Positions 7,451-16,525 of a stretch of 64,000 nt of DNA are shown here, in pieces. The stretch's first letter is position 1, and every line of letters begins with the position of its first letter. This DNA comes from CAYLLN01 sp036496265 (GTDB taxonomy: Bacteria; Planctomycetota; Planctomycetia; Pirellulales; Pirellulaceae). The position numbers and the translations under genes are program-made. The notes under the pieces were generated by a model. That model was not told where the DNA came from. It ran no database searches and was given only the letters and a program-made list of their open reading frames with translations. The DNA is taken from positions 41,311 to 105,310 of the forward strand of contig DASXLL010000044.1 in assembly GCA_036496265.1 (NCBI GenBank), given 5' to 3'.

Positions 7451-9547
7451 TCATCGCGACGAAAGGAGCTGACGTAGTGCGTTTTGGATCTCGGAAAAGG
7501 CACCTTCCCAGTCGCCGAGGGATTTTTGGCGGAAGAGGCGCATCGTGGGGTACCACGGGGTGTCGGAGCGACGGAGAAGCCAACGCCAGTCGGGGGCGAA
7601 GGGGAGAATGGTCCACGTGGGTAGCCCTAGGGCGCCGGCAAGATGGGCGATGGAAGTGTCAGAAGTGATGATCAGGTCGAGGTTGTTCATGATCGCGGCG
7701 GTATCCATAAAAGCGCCGTGGGTGGTGTCGAAATCGCCGAGATCGGCGATCTCAGCTTGGTGGCGGGCCGCAGCCGAGTAGCGGCTTGCGTCAGCCAACT
7801 CATTTTGTCCCGCGCCCTTTTGGATGCTTATGAACCGAACGCCGGGAATCTGAGCGAGCAGTTGATAGAGATTGAGCGGGATGTCTCGGCGGCGAGAAGT
7901 ATGTGTTCCCGCGCGGCCGTGCCAGTTGATACCGATGCGAAAGCCGCGGAAATCCTTGAGGTGGTGACGCCAATGAGCAACGAGCGCTGGGTCCGCGAAG
8001 AGGTAAGGCACAGCGGCGGGAATCGTTTCGAGCGTTGTTTTGAGAATTCGCGGCAGACTGAGAAGAGGGGCGTGAAAGTCGCAGTCGGGAAGCGCATCGC
8101 CCTCGGCAATCAAGCGGTCGATGGAAGGTTGGCTGGCGAGGAGTCGTACGAGTTGCGGCTGGCATTCGACGATGACGGTGGCTCCGAGATTCTTGATTAC
8201 AGCCGCGAAGCGAATGAACTGAAGGGTGTCGCCGAAGCCTTGTTCGGTGTGTAACAGAATGGTTCGTCCCTCGAGACGTTCGCCTTCCCAACGAGGAATG
8301 GCAATCGATCGCCGGGGAATCTGACCAGTGTCCCAGCGCGATTCATATTCGATCCAGCCGTGCTCAAGGTCGCCAGTGAGAAGTTTTCGTCCGGATTCGC
8401 TGAAGAGGGGGGTGGCGGGATTTGGCATTAGTGCAATGGCCTGGCGGTAACACTCGCCGCTTTCGTCGAGCAGTCCCTGGGCCGTCAGGGCGTTGCCGAG
8501 GTTGTGGTGGGCCTCGCCGTAGGTCGGACGAAGCTCGATTGCTCGCCGAAAACAGGACATGGCTTCGGCGACCGATTCCTGGGCAGAAAGGACCGTGCCA
8601 AGGTTGTTGAGGGCCTCGGCGAAGTCGGGTTTGAGCTCGATCGCGCGCCGGTAGCAGCGCGCGGCTTCTTCGAGTTGCTCGTCGGCCTTTAGCGCGGAAC
8701 CCAAGCTGTAGAGAATCGCTGCTGAGTTGGGTAGCAGGTCGTTCGCACGGCGGAGGGCGGCAATCGCCTCGACCGGGCGGCCCTGATCCATGAGGACCGT
8801 CGCGAGGTTGTTTAGCGCGCGGACGGAGTTGGGCTGGATGGCGATCGCCTGTCGATAAGCCGCGATGGCGTCGTCGAGTTTCCCTTGCTTATGGAGGGCA
8901 AAACCGAGAGCAAAATAGGCGTCTGCGAAATTGGGCCTCGCATTAAGTGCCCGATGGAAACAAGCGATCGCGTCGTCAATGTTTCCATCTTTTTGTAAGG
9001 CCAAACCGAGATTGAGATGCGCGGACGCGAAGTTCGGATTTATTTCTAGCGCTTTTTCATAGGAAGATCGCTCCTCGGCGAGATTTTGAAACTCGCCATG
9101 AGCAATTCCCAGGCTGTTCCAGGCCTCGGCAAGTCGCGGATTTAGCTGCACGGTGCGACGCAGATATTCGATCGCCCCTTGCGGGTCCCCATTGTCGAGC
9201 AAGGTTACGCCAAGATTGCAATGCGCCTCGGCTGAATCGGGCCGGGATTCCAAGGCATGGCGAAAGGACTCGATAGCGAGTTCGAGCTGGCCTTGTTGCT
9301 TATAGACAAGTCCTAAATTGGAGTGCGCATCCGGAAAATCGGGTCTGACTGCGAGCGCTTCTTGGATGAACTTGATGGCCTCGGAAGAACGTCCTGTTTG
9401 ATGCGCGACGAGGCCAAGAAGATGAAGCGCGTCGGGTTGCCCCGGCTGCTCCGAAATGATTTGGCGGTAGATTTGCTCGGCTTCGTGAAATCGGCCTGCA
9501 TTATGAAGCCCTACTGCTGCCGACAAATTGCGGAAAACGTTCGACAT
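7451..9547 (-). CDS. TPR protein with C-terminal glycosyltransferase-like domain
   Basis: A 698-residue protein. Residues about 6-385 are some eleven consecutive 34-residue tetratricopeptide repeats, each with the usual G-Y/A-A-P pattern (for example LGLVYKQQGQLELAIESFRHAL). Residues about 400-698 resemble the heptosyltransferase/GT9-like domains fused to TPRs in many environmental bacteria: GRTILLHTEQGFGDTLQFIRF near the start of the domain, IGINWHGRAG in the middle and ITSDTSIAHLAGALGLPTWT in the nucleotide-binding half. No signal peptide or membrane helix is visible. In such fusions the TPR part is thought to present a partner or acceptor; the O-GlcNAc-transferase type has a different catalytic domain. 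The donor and acceptor are unknown. The gene stands alone between convergent and divergent neighbours. Confidence 0.85.
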   Translation of the reverse strand: MSNVFRNLSAAVGLHNAGRFHEAEQIYRQIISEQPGQPDALHLLGLVAHQTGRSSEAIKFIQEALAVRPDFPDAHSNLGLVYKQQGQLELAIESFRHALESRPDSAEAHCNLGVTLLDNGDPQGAIEYLRRTVQLNPRLAEAWNSLGIAHGEFQNLAEERSSYEKALEINPNFASAHLNLGLALQKDGNIDDAIACFHRALNARPNFADAYFALGFALHKQGKLDDAIAAYRQAIAIQPNSVRALNNLATVLMDQGRPVEAIAALRRANDLLPNSAAILYSLGSALKADEQLEEAARCYRRAIELKPDFAEALNNLGTVLSAQESVAEAMSCFRRAIELRPTYGEAHHNLGNALTAQGLLDESGECYRQAIALMPNPATPLFSESGRKLLTGDLEHGWIEYESRWDTGQIPRRSIAIPRWEGERLEGRTILLHTEQGFGDTLQFIRFAAVIKNLGATVIVECQPQLVRLLASQPSIDRLIAEGDALPDCDFHAPLLSLPRILKTTLETIPAAVPYLFADPALVAHWRHHLKDFRGFRIGINWHGRAGTHTSRRRDIPLNLYQLLAQIPGVRFISIQKGAGQNELADASRYSAAARHQAEIADLGDFDTTHGAFMDTAAIMNNLDLIITSDTSIAHLAGALGLPTWTILPFAPDWRWLLRRSDTPWYPTMRLFRQKSLGDWEGAFSEIQNALRQLLSSR

Positions 9548-9707
9548 GAAGCCGCATTATCGGCGGCGTAGCGGTGGCGGCAATAAGAAGCGGCCACCTT
9601 TCCGATTTCCTTGTCGGGCCATGGCCTGATTTGGCCCTTATCCGTGGGAACTGGAAGATTTTTGTTTTTTGGGCGAATTTTCCTCTATCATGATTGGCAG
9701 GGTTGCT

Positions 9708-11063
9708 ATGGGCCTTGGAAACAAATCATTAAACCGCTGCCGCGCGAGGAGTTTAGGGATGGTATGCCCGGTTTGGTCGATTCTGGCTTCGGTCGTTTTG
9801 GTTGGGCTTGTTGGGACAGCCGGTGATGCCCGGGCGGCCGACCCGGCGGCGGCGAAGCTGGCGGCGAAGGAGCTGTTGGAGAAGGGGTGGGGCAAGACGG
9901 CGGCGGCGAGGGAAGTGGTGGCTGATTGTGACTTGAATTCTCAGCCGCTGGCGGGCGATTTCCGCGTGGCGCTGGCGCATTGGCTGGCGCTGATGAACCA
10001 AAATCAGTACGACAAGGCACTGAATGGCCTGGAGACATTTTTCAAATGCGAGCCGCCGGCAGGGTCGCGTCTGGTTGGACTGCGGGCGAAGGCGTGGATT
10101 GAGGTCGTAAAGAAAAATTATGTGGCGGCGATGGAAACGGGCGAAAGCGTGGCGGAGGCAGTCGGCCCGGGGCCGAATACGGCTGGCGGTACCGTTCCCG
10201 CGGCACACGCGGAGGCGATAGCGTTCTTAGGGCATCTGGCGGGATTTCTGGAAGGCCCGGCTGAGAAAAATGTCGATCCGAGCATGCGGAAGAAGTGGGA
10301 GGCGGCGGTCGTGGCGCGGTTCGATGAGCCGCGGATCAAGGCGTTTCAGGAAGCGAAGGCGGTGGTCATCGGGGAGTTTCAAAAGTGGACAGGTGAGGCG
10401 GCAGGGGCCACGGATGAGGGCAAGGCAGACGACGAGGCCGAAAAACAGAAGAAGCTTGCCAAGCTCGCCGACGACAAAGAGAAGCTAGAGAAAGATGCCG
10501 CCAAGTCGGAGGAGAAAGAAAAGCAGTTGCAGGAAGAACTGAAGAAGACACTGGCGGAGATCGAACGCCGCGATGGGCTACTTGTTAATCGCCAGACCCT
10601 GCTGCAAAACAGTTTGACAACGCTTTCCAACCAGGCCGGCCAAGCTCAGGCCAATGCCGACCAGCAACGTGCTCAGGCCGCGCGCGAGCAAAACGCCACC
10701 AGTCGCGAGCGATACCAATTCAACGCTCAGCAGGCGATGAACACCGTGAGCAACTATCAGACGCAAATGGACAACGTGCGCCTGCAAATGGCAGACGCAA
10801 CGGCTCAGCGGAATTATCTGCAGCAATTGAAGCAGCAGGCACTGGGCGGAGCCAACATTCAGGATCAGTTGCTGCAACAGCAGCAGAAACAAATCGAGAA
10901 GGACAAGCTCCGCAACGAAAATAAGCAGAAGCGAGAGCAACAGGGGAAGTCGGCGGCGACCACGAAAACGCTGGCACTTGACTTGCGGGCGCATTCGTTC
11001 AGCACGTACGACACGTTTCCGCTGGAGGAATTGCGGCAGATGTTGCTGAAGAATGTGAAGTAG
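9708..11063 (+). CDS. Secreted coiled-coil protein of unknown function
   Basis: I do not recognise this 451-residue protein. The N-terminus has Arg/Lys residues, a hydrophobic stretch SILASVVLVGLVG and a likely signal-peptidase site at ARA-AD. A helical region follows (about 40-230), then a long charged coiled coil (about 245-420) first rich in Lys/Glu and later in Gln/Asn. The C-terminus is Lys/Arg-rich and ends near EELRQMLLKNVK. Three possible starts lie upstream or nearby (TTG 9669, ATG 9690, ATG 9708); 9708 has AGGG six bases upstream and the most compact signal peptide. Location in the periplasm or cell envelope is inferred. It stands alone, divergent from the TPR-glycosyltransferase gene. 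Confidence 0.75.
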   Translation: MGLGNKSLNRCRARSLGMVCPVWSILASVVLVGLVGTAGDARAADPAAAKLAAKELLEKGWGKTAAAREVVADCDLNSQPLAGDFRVALAHWLALMNQNQYDKALNGLETFFKCEPPAGSRLVGLRAKAWIEVVKKNYVAAMETGESVAEAVGPGPNTAGGTVPAAHAEAIAFLGHLAGFLEGPAEKNVDPSMRKKWEAAVVARFDEPRIKAFQEAKAVVIGEFQKWTGEAAGATDEGKADDEAEKQKKLAKLADDKEKLEKDAAKSEEKEKQLQEELKKTLAEIERRDGLLVNRQTLLQNSLTTLSNQAGQAQANADQQRAQAAREQNATSRERYQFNAQQAMNTVSNYQTQMDNVRLQMADATAQRNYLQQLKQQALGGANIQDQLLQQQQKQIEKDKLRNENKQKREQQGKSAATTKTLALDLRAHSFSTYDTFPLEELRQMLLKNVK

Positions 11064-11180
11064 GGCGAAACTGGTGGGGAGCCGGGCGGCTGGGTTGAGG
11101 AGCGATTGCTATCGGATTGGTACCGCGGCGGGAGGTGGTTCGAGATTTGTAGTAAGATAGAGGTGATCGCGAGGTGATTT

Positions 11181-11405
11181 ATGACGGTGCTGGAGCAGGT
11201 CATTCATTCTGATCCGGAAATTATGGGCGGTGTGCCCGTGTTTGTCGGCACGCGCGTTCCTGTGAAGACCTTATGGGATTATTTAGAGGCGGGCGATCCT
11301 CTGCCATCGTTTTTGGATGATTTCCCGAGCGTCAGTCGCGATCAAGCCATTGCGGTGCTCGAATGGTCGAAAGAGACAATGAGCGACTATGCGCATCGTG
11401 CTTGA
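11181..11405 (+). CDS. DUF433 antitoxin-like protein
   Basis: A 74-residue protein of the DUF433 type. The family signature is clear: an early I-HSDPEIMGGVPVFVGTRVPVKTLWDYL block followed by a short helical part. DUF433 proteins form a winged-helix-like fold and are widely found as the first gene of a pair with PIN-like nucleases. The stop overlaps the start of the next gene by 17 bases, so the two are translationally coupled and almost surely function together. Autoregulation at the promoter is likely for such pairs, but I see no clear operator. Confidence 0.88.
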   Translation: MTVLEQVIHSDPEIMGGVPVFVGTRVPVKTLWDYLEAGDPLPSFLDDFPSVSRDQAIAVLEWSKETMSDYAHRA

Positions 11406-11718
11406 TGAATGCGTTCCGCGGCGCCTGCGGGACGAATTCCCGGGCCATGAGGTGCGGACCGTCGTTGACCTGGGCTGGTCCGGCAAGCGGAATGGAGAAT
11501 TGATTGCACTCGTTGCAGCGGCCGGTTTCAACCTGCTCGTCACGGTCGATCGTAACATTCGATTTCAGCAAAAAATCGCTCAATCAACCATCACCTTGAT
11601 TGTGCTGATCGCGGTCAGCAACGCCCGCGAGGACCTGCTGCCACTAATGCCAAAAGTTCTCGCCGCAATCGAGAGCACTGTGCCTGGACAGGTAGTTGAA
11701 ATCACGGCAGGGGAATGA
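11389..11718 (+). CDS. DUF5615 PIN-like toxin
   Basis: A 109-residue PIN-like protein. It begins MRIVLDECVPRRL, with the acidic pair expected for the first metal-binding site, and has a central TVDRNIRFQ segment supplying a further acidic residue, as in DUF5615/Mut7-C-like nucleases. The family is thought to act as an RNase toxin neutralised by the DUF433 partner. The start ATG lies inside the end of the DUF433 gene (17-base overlap). Length is normal, and no sign of decay is seen. RNase activity is inferred from the family, not shown by the sequence. Confidence 0.85.
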   Translation: MRIVLDECVPRRLRDEFPGHEVRTVVDLGWSGKRNGELIALVAAAGFNLLVTVDRNIRFQQKIAQSTITLIVLIAVSNAREDLLPLMPKVLAAIESTVPGQVVEITAGE

Positions 11719-11732
11719 GGAACAACGCTAAA

Positions 11733-13673
11733 TCACTCAACCGCGCCACGTTTCTTTAACAGCTCGATAATACGCTGCACGCATACATCCACCGACAACT
11801 TGTCGGTTTCCAGAACCAAATCCGGATTAAGTGGCGGCTCATAGGGGCTGGTGACGCCGGGGAAGAGGGGCATTTCGCCGGAGTCGGCGAGCTTGTAGTG
11901 GCCGTCGGTGTCGCGTTGGCGGCAGACATCAATGGGAGCGGAGAGGTGGATGAGCAGGAAGCGGTCGGCGCCGATGGTGGCGGCGGCTTTTTGGCGGACG
12001 GCTTCTTCGGGGGCGACGAAGGCGGCGAGGACGATCAGGCCGGAGTCGTTGAAAAGCTTAGCAACTTCGGCGCTGCGGCGGAGGTTTTCGCTGCGCTCGA
12101 GAGCAGTGAAGCCGAGATCTTTGCTGATGCCGCGGCGCATGTTCTGGCCGTCGAGAACGACGACGGCGCGGCCTTGATCGAATAGTTTGCGCTCGACGGC
12201 GTAGGCCAGAGTCGTTTTGCCGCTGCCGGTGAGGCCGGTGAACAGGACGGTGACCGGCTTTTGGCCGAAGCGGGCCTGGCGGTCGTCGGTGGTGACGTTG
12301 CTGGCTTGGCCGTGCAGCGTGGCGGCAGCGGGGGCTTCGTCCCATTTGTCGTGCTGATCTTCGGCGGTCGTGCGATCGAGAATCATGCCGGCGGCGACGG
12401 TGCCGTTGGTCAGCCGGTCGATGACGATGAACGCGCCGGTGGCCCGGTTGCGGCGGTAGCCGTCGAAGCAGATCGGCTGACTGAGCGAGACGGCGCAGCG
12501 GCCGATTTCGTTGAGCTTCAGCGTCGGGGCCTCGGCGCGGTGGAGCGTGTTGACGTCGATCTGGTAGCGCAGCGTGCTGATCGTACCGGGCGTGAGCTTC
12601 GTCGTCTGCTTGAACCAATACGATTTGCCGGGAACCATCGGCTCTTCCGACATCCAAACAATCGTGGCTTCGAATTTTTGCTCGACGCGCGGCAGGTTGC
12701 CGGGCCGGACGATCATATCGCCCCGGCTGATGTCTATTTCGTCTTCCAGCGTCAGCGTGACCGATTGCGGCGAAAAAGCTTCTTCGGGCTCGCCATCGAA
12801 AGTCACAATTGACTTAACACGGCTCGTCTTCCGCGACGGCAGAGCCATGATTTCGTCGCCGCGGCGAATGATGCCCGAGGCGAGCGTGCCGCTGAAGCCG
12901 CGGAAGTTGAGATTGGGCCGCAGCACATGCTGGACGGGGAAGCGGAGGTCTTCGAGATTGCGGTCGGAGCCGATATAGACCGTCTCCAGGAGGTGCATCA
13001 GTGTCGGGCCGTTGTACCACGGCATGCGAGGGCTTTGGCTGACGACATTGTCCCCCTTCAGGGCCGAGAGCGGCAGGAAATGCACGTCGGGCAGGTCGAG
13101 GCGGGCGGCGAAGGACTGATAGTCGGCGCGGATTTTGTCGTAGGTTTCCTGCGAATAATCGACGATGTCCATCTTGTTGATTGCCACGACGACGTGCTTG
13201 ATGCCGAGCAGCGAAACGATGAAGCTGTGGCGTTTGGTCTGAACGAGGACGCCATGGCGGGCATCGATGAGGATGATGGCGAGATCGGCGGTCGATGCGC
13301 CGGTGGCCATGTTGCGGGTATACTGCTCATGGCCCGGCGTGTCGGCAATGATGAACTTGCGTTTGTCGGTGGAAAAATAGCGGTAGGCGACGTCGATCGT
13401 GATGCCTTGTTGGCGTTCGTCTTCGAGGCCGTCGGTGAAGAGGGCGAGGTCGATTTCGCCGGAGCCGGTGGTGCCGAATTTGGTGGAGTCTTTTTGTATC
13501 GCCGCAAGCTGATCTTCATAGATCATCTTCGCTTCATAAAACAACCGGCCAATCAGAGTCGATTTACCGTCATCGACGGAGCCGCAGGTGATGAAGCGCA
13601 GGAGTTCCTTGCGCTCGTGCTGCGAGAGATATTGGTTAATGTCGGTGGCGATTAAAGCACTCTGGTGAGACAT
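11733..13673 (-). CDS. cysNC: Bifunctional sulfate adenylyltransferase subunit 1 / adenylylsulfate kinase
   Basis: A 646-residue fusion acting in sulfate activation: the CysN GTPase drives ATP + sulfate to APS with CysD, and the CysC domain phosphorylates APS to PAPS. The GTPase motifs are GSVDDGKST (31-39), DTPGHEQ (111-117) and NKMD (166-169); elongation-factor-like beta barrels follow. The kinase part begins near 478 with P-loop GLTGSGKTT (480-488), then DGQNMRRG and FVAPEEAVR. Both halves look intact. It runs in the same direction as cysD, but three small unknown genes lie between the two. The start at 13673 gives the usual CysN N-terminus. Confidence 0.95.
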   Translation of the reverse strand: MSHQSALIATDINQYLSQHERKELLRFITCGSVDDGKSTLIGRLFYEAKMIYEDQLAAIQKDSTKFGTTGSGEIDLALFTDGLEDERQQGITIDVAYRYFSTDKRKFIIADTPGHEQYTRNMATGASTADLAIILIDARHGVLVQTKRHSFIVSLLGIKHVVVAINKMDIVDYSQETYDKIRADYQSFAARLDLPDVHFLPLSALKGDNVVSQSPRMPWYNGPTLMHLLETVYIGSDRNLEDLRFPVQHVLRPNLNFRGFSGTLASGIIRRGDEIMALPSRKTSRVKSIVTFDGEPEEAFSPQSVTLTLEDEIDISRGDMIVRPGNLPRVEQKFEATIVWMSEEPMVPGKSYWFKQTTKLTPGTISTLRYQIDVNTLHRAEAPTLKLNEIGRCAVSLSQPICFDGYRRNRATGAFIVIDRLTNGTVAAGMILDRTTAEDQHDKWDEAPAAATLHGQASNVTTDDRQARFGQKPVTVLFTGLTGSGKTTLAYAVERKLFDQGRAVVVLDGQNMRRGISKDLGFTALERSENLRRSAEVAKLFNDSGLIVLAAFVAPEEAVRQKAAATIGADRFLLIHLSAPIDVCRQRDTDGHYKLADSGEMPLFPGVTSPYEPPLNPDLVLETDKLSVDVCVQRIIELLKKRGAVE

Positions 13674-13683
13674 CCGCTGTCCT

Positions 13684-13771
13684 TAGCCGCGAAGCGGCGA
13701 CGGAATAAAGCCTGGGGCTTCAGCCCCAGACAATGATTAAAAACAAAAACCATTTAGCCGCTCCGCGGCTA
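13684..13771. repeat. Three-hairpin palindromic element overlapping a stop codon
   Basis: Three hairpins are packed in 88 bases: GCCGC/GCGGC with GAA loop (13686-13698), CTGGGGCT/AGCCCCAG (13712-13729) and TAGCCGC/GCGGCTA with TCC triloop (13755-13771). The first and third can also pair with each other. The last one contains the stop codon of the 86-residue gene. It could act as a transcription barrier between that gene and cysNC, or be a dispersed REP-like repeat. Confidence 0.7.
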
Positions 13772-14029
13772 TGACTGAACCGCAGGCTGGTGAACGATTT
13801 GTTCGGCCTCGATTTCAACCGTGGCAGCGCTGAGACCAGCCGCATTGACCTCGCCAATCGCGGAGCGGATGGCCGTTTCCAATGATTCGGCCTCGCGGGT
13901 AACGTCAATGCGAGTGATTCCGCCGGACGTGCTAACGGTTCCATCGGCCAGACCGGCGTCATACAACGCATTGACTTGCTCGTCCGTTTCTGCGGGAGCG
14001 GTCAGAACGAGTGTGAATTCATGGCTCAT
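13769..14029 (-). CDS. Small conserved-looking protein of unknown function (86 aa)
   Basis: I do not recognise a named family. The protein starts MSHEFTLVLTAP, has a mixed alpha/beta pattern with DALYDAGL-like helix (here NALYDAGLADGTVS), then ITRIDVTREAESLETAIRSAIGEVNAAG, and ends with VEIEAEQIVHQ. No signal peptide, membrane helix or cysteine. The alternation of beta strand, acidic helix and strand suggests a small soluble ferredoxin-like fold, which is only a guess. It is the third gene of a three-gene run between cysD and cysNC, 21 bases after the 146-residue gene. Confidence 0.65.
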   Translation of the reverse strand: MSHEFTLVLTAPAETDEQVNALYDAGLADGTVSTSGGITRIDVTREAESLETAIRSAIGEVNAAGLSAATVEIEAEQIVHQPAVQS

Positions 14030-14050
14030 CTCCTTATGCCTCCTTGCATA

Positions 14051-14491
14051 CTAGTGAGCGGCCGCGTGAAGAAGTTCGGAGACTGTCTCCAGTTCGGAAC
14101 TCTCGTCGGCATGCATTTCAGTCAGGCCTGTTGATGTGATGGGAGTGCCGGCCGCAAGCAACTCTTCCGTCAGAACGTTCAAGCGGTAGATTCGCATCCG
14201 AGCCGGACGATCAGCCCCCTGACAGGGAAAATGGCCGTAGATCGTAACCACCACAGATACGTATTTCGCTGCACTTGACCCCGCAGCCAGGCGGCTCAAC
14301 ACGTGAAGTGCGTCCTCGCGTCCGAGTTCCAGCAAGTCAGCAGCCGCTTTCTCCGCCATCGCTATGTCATAATGGCAATTTACAAGCAGATGCAGACCTG
14401 GATAGGGCGAGTGAGCAGGGGCAGGAACCGGCGTCGCGTCGAGGGCAACGATCCGCTTGTGATCAACAAGATCATCCAATCGAATATCCAT
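14051..14491 (-). CDS. Protein of unknown function (146 aa)
   Basis: Unrecognised. It begins MDIRLDDLVDHKRIVALDATPVP and has a central segment with LLVNCHYDIAMAEKAAADLLELGREDALHVLSRL, an amphipathic helix, then a beta-rich part with SVVVTIYGHFP and ending ELLHAAAH. Soluble, acidic, no signal peptide. It sits between two other unknown genes in the cysD-cysNC gap, 27 bases after the upstream gene and 21 bases before the next, so it is probably co-transcribed with them. No toxin or DNA-binding motif was identified. Confidence 0.65.
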   Translation of the reverse strand: MDIRLDDLVDHKRIVALDATPVPAPAHSPYPGLHLLVNCHYDIAMAEKAAADLLELGREDALHVLSRLAAGSSAAKYVSVVVTIYGHFPCQGADRPARMRIYRLNVLTEELLAAGTPITSTGLTEMHADESSELETVSELLHAAAH

Positions 14492-14518
14492 GCTACGTCC
14501 TTCCCCTTGCTAAAGGCG

Positions 14519-14863
14519 TCAATCAACGTCGATGGTGTATTTTACCACGACCGGCACATCGAGGGTGAATTCGTCCAAGTTAAAAAAGCGCGACCCAGGC
14601 CAATTCCGGAACGCTGTTGGTGGCAGGCTGCTTACCCGCATAACCTTTGCTCCACCAAGCTGGCCGGCGGAAGCGAGACCGCCGATCGCGGCTTGGATTT
14701 GAGGAACTGTCATGTCACGAATGTCGCCATAGCGAAACCAGTATGATCGCGGTCCTGTCGAGGGATCGATTTGAACTCGATGACTACGTCCGAAATTAAC
14801 CAACTCATCATCCGCGACATGAATTGCTGAAATCGCGACGGCGTCTTGGATCATGCGCGACAT
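14519..14863 (-). CDS. Protein of unknown function (114 aa)
   Basis: Unrecognised. The start at 14863 gives MSRMIQDAVAIS; a second ATG lies three codons in. The protein contains HRVQIDPSTGPRSYWFRYGDIRDMT, a helix PQIQAAIGGLASAGQL and a C-terminal beta-rich DEFTLDVPVVVKYTIDVD. No signal peptide or known catalytic motif. It begins 25 bases after the cysD stop, so it is probably read through from cysD. Confidence 0.62.
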   Translation of the reverse strand: MSRMIQDAVAISAIHVADDELVNFGRSHRVQIDPSTGPRSYWFRYGDIRDMTVPQIQAAIGGLASAGQLGGAKVMRVSSLPPTAFRNWPGSRFFNLDEFTLDVPVVVKYTIDVD

Positions 14864-14888
14864 AGAAACGCTAGGCAGTCATCGTTGC

Positions 14889-15800
14889 TCAGAAGTACCC
14901 CTCCCGCTTTTTCTTCTCCATCGAGCCGGATTGATCGTGGTCGATCAGACGACCTTGGCGTTCGGAGGAGTTGGTGAGGAGCATTTCTTGAATGATTTCA
15001 GGCAATGTTGTCGCGTTGGAATCAACAGCGCCGGACAACGGGTAACAACCTAACGTGCGAAACCTCACCCGCCGCATCTCCGGCTTCTCACCCGCATTTA
15101 GCGGCAGCCGATCGTCATCGACCATGATCATCATGCCGTTGCGCCAGACGACGGGGCGTTCTTTGGCGAAATAAAGCGGGACGATGGGGATTTTTTCGAG
15201 GTGGATGTATTGCCAGACGTCGAGCTCCGTCCAGTTGGAGAGCGGAAACACGCGAATGCTTTCGCCTTTGTGGACCTTGGTGTTGTAGAGGTTCCACAAC
15301 TCGGGCCGCTGGTTCTTGGGATCCCAGCGGTGGTGCTGGTCGCGGAACGAGAAGACGCGTTCCTTGGCGCGGGATTTTTCTTCGTCGCGGCGGGCGCCGC
15401 CGAATGCAGCGTCGAATTGGTATTTGTTGAGGGCTTGCTTGAGGCCCTCGGTTTTCATCACGTCGGTGTGGACTTTGCTGCCGTGCGTGATCGGGTTGAT
15501 GCCTTTGGCCCGGCCCTCTTCGTTCACATGCACGATCAGCTTCAGGCCCAGCTCTTTGGCGACGTAGTTGTCGCGCAGCTCATACATTTCGCGGAATTTC
15601 CACGTCGTATCGACGTGCATCAGCGGGAACGGAGGTTTGCCGGGGTAAAACGCCTTCTCTGCCAGCCGGACCATGACCGACGAGTCCTTGCCGATCGAAT
15701 AGAGCATGACTGGATTTTCGAACTCGGCGACCACTTCGCGGATGATGTGGATGCTCTCGGCTTCGAGCTGCTTGAGGTGGGTGAGGGAGTAGCCGGCCAT
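14889..15800 (-). CDS. cysD: Sulfate adenylyltransferase subunit 2
   Basis: A 303-residue subunit that makes APS from ATP and sulfate with CysN. The ATP-pyrophosphatase P-loop YSIGKDSSVMVRL lies near residue 35, with PLMHVDTTWKFREMYELRD next, then AFGGARRDEEKSRAKER and the RVFPLSNWTELDVWQYI block, all typical of CysD. The length matches the family. The C-terminus ends RQGRLIDHDQSGSMEKKKREGYF as usual. It is upstream of cysNC on the same strand, but not adjacent: about 1.2 kb with three unknown genes intervenes. Confidence 0.95.
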   Translation of the reverse strand: MAGYSLTHLKQLEAESIHIIREVVAEFENPVMLYSIGKDSSVMVRLAEKAFYPGKPPFPLMHVDTTWKFREMYELRDNYVAKELGLKLIVHVNEEGRAKGINPITHGSKVHTDVMKTEGLKQALNKYQFDAAFGGARRDEEKSRAKERVFSFRDQHHRWDPKNQRPELWNLYNTKVHKGESIRVFPLSNWTELDVWQYIHLEKIPIVPLYFAKERPVVWRNGMMIMVDDDRLPLNAGEKPEMRRVRFRTLGCYPLSGAVDSNATTLPEIIQEMLLTNSSERQGRLIDHDQSGSMEKKKREGYF

Positions 15801-15963
15801 GCGGAAGGATTCAGGGTTCAGAGGGCTGGGTTGAGGAATGCTTTGCGACGGAATTGTATGGCCGCGTTGAACTTACGTCCGCAGTATAGAGGACTGGGGC
15901 AAAACCGCTCAATGCCGTTCGGCGAGCGGTAGCAGTCGTACTAAGCAACGTCCAGATAACGAC

Positions 15964-16401
15964 TTAGCGAAAATGAATACGGCAGGCGTCGCCGTCGCAT
16001 TCGTGGGTTTTGCCCATAATCGCATAGCGGCGGCGAGCAACTTGTCGATAGGCCCACCGCCAGAGCGGCAGCGAGAAGGGGATGTACATGAGCGGCGCGA
16101 GCAGATAAAGCCTTGGCAGTTGAGTAGTTAGATAGCGGAATGCCTCCGCGCCCCGGTGGAATTTGCCATGGCGATCGACGAGGTACATTTCCTGCATGAG
16201 CTGGTCGTGAGTCAGCTGGGGAAAACGTTCGCGCACCGCTGGGTCGTGAAGGGAAAGGAAGGCCAGCTTGTGGGTTTTGGCGTCCCAGCGGGCGAGCTTC
16301 TGGACACTGGCTGTGCAGAATTTGCAGTGGCCGTCATAGATGACGACGCCGGCTGAGGGGTTTTCGGCGGGGGAAGGCAGGTGGACCGCTGGCGAGCTCA
16401 T
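15964..16401 (-). CDS. DCC-family thiol-disulfide oxidoreductase-like protein (DUF393)
   Basis: A 145-residue protein. The DUF393 signature is present: VVIYDGHCKFCTASVQKL with the D-x-x-C-x-x-C pair near the N-terminus, then a YLVDRHGKFHRGAEAFRYL segment and a hydrophobic region LAPLMYIPFSLPLW. The family has a thioredoxin-like fold with predicted redox activity, though substrates are mostly unknown. I chose the ATG at 16401 (MSSPAV); the frame extends upstream without stops to 16539, but that part would be an unlikely N-terminal extension and overlap the next gene's promoter. It is divergent from the membrane coiled-coil gene. Confidence 0.85.
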   Translation of the reverse strand: MSSPAVHLPSPAENPSAGVVIYDGHCKFCTASVQKLARWDAKTHKLAFLSLHDPAVRERFPQLTHDQLMQEMYLVDRHGKFHRGAEAFRYLTTQLPRLYLLAPLMYIPFSLPLWRWAYRQVARRRYAIMGKTHECDGDACRIHFR

Positions 16402-16525
16402 AAGGAATGAACCGTTGGCAAGTTGGTTGGGCAACGGCCTATAATGCGGTGGAAGCGGCGAATTCTTTGGTGACAGCACGCGGAGTGTGCCTGCTACACT
16501 GTGCCTACTGCGAAAGGAACTGGCA

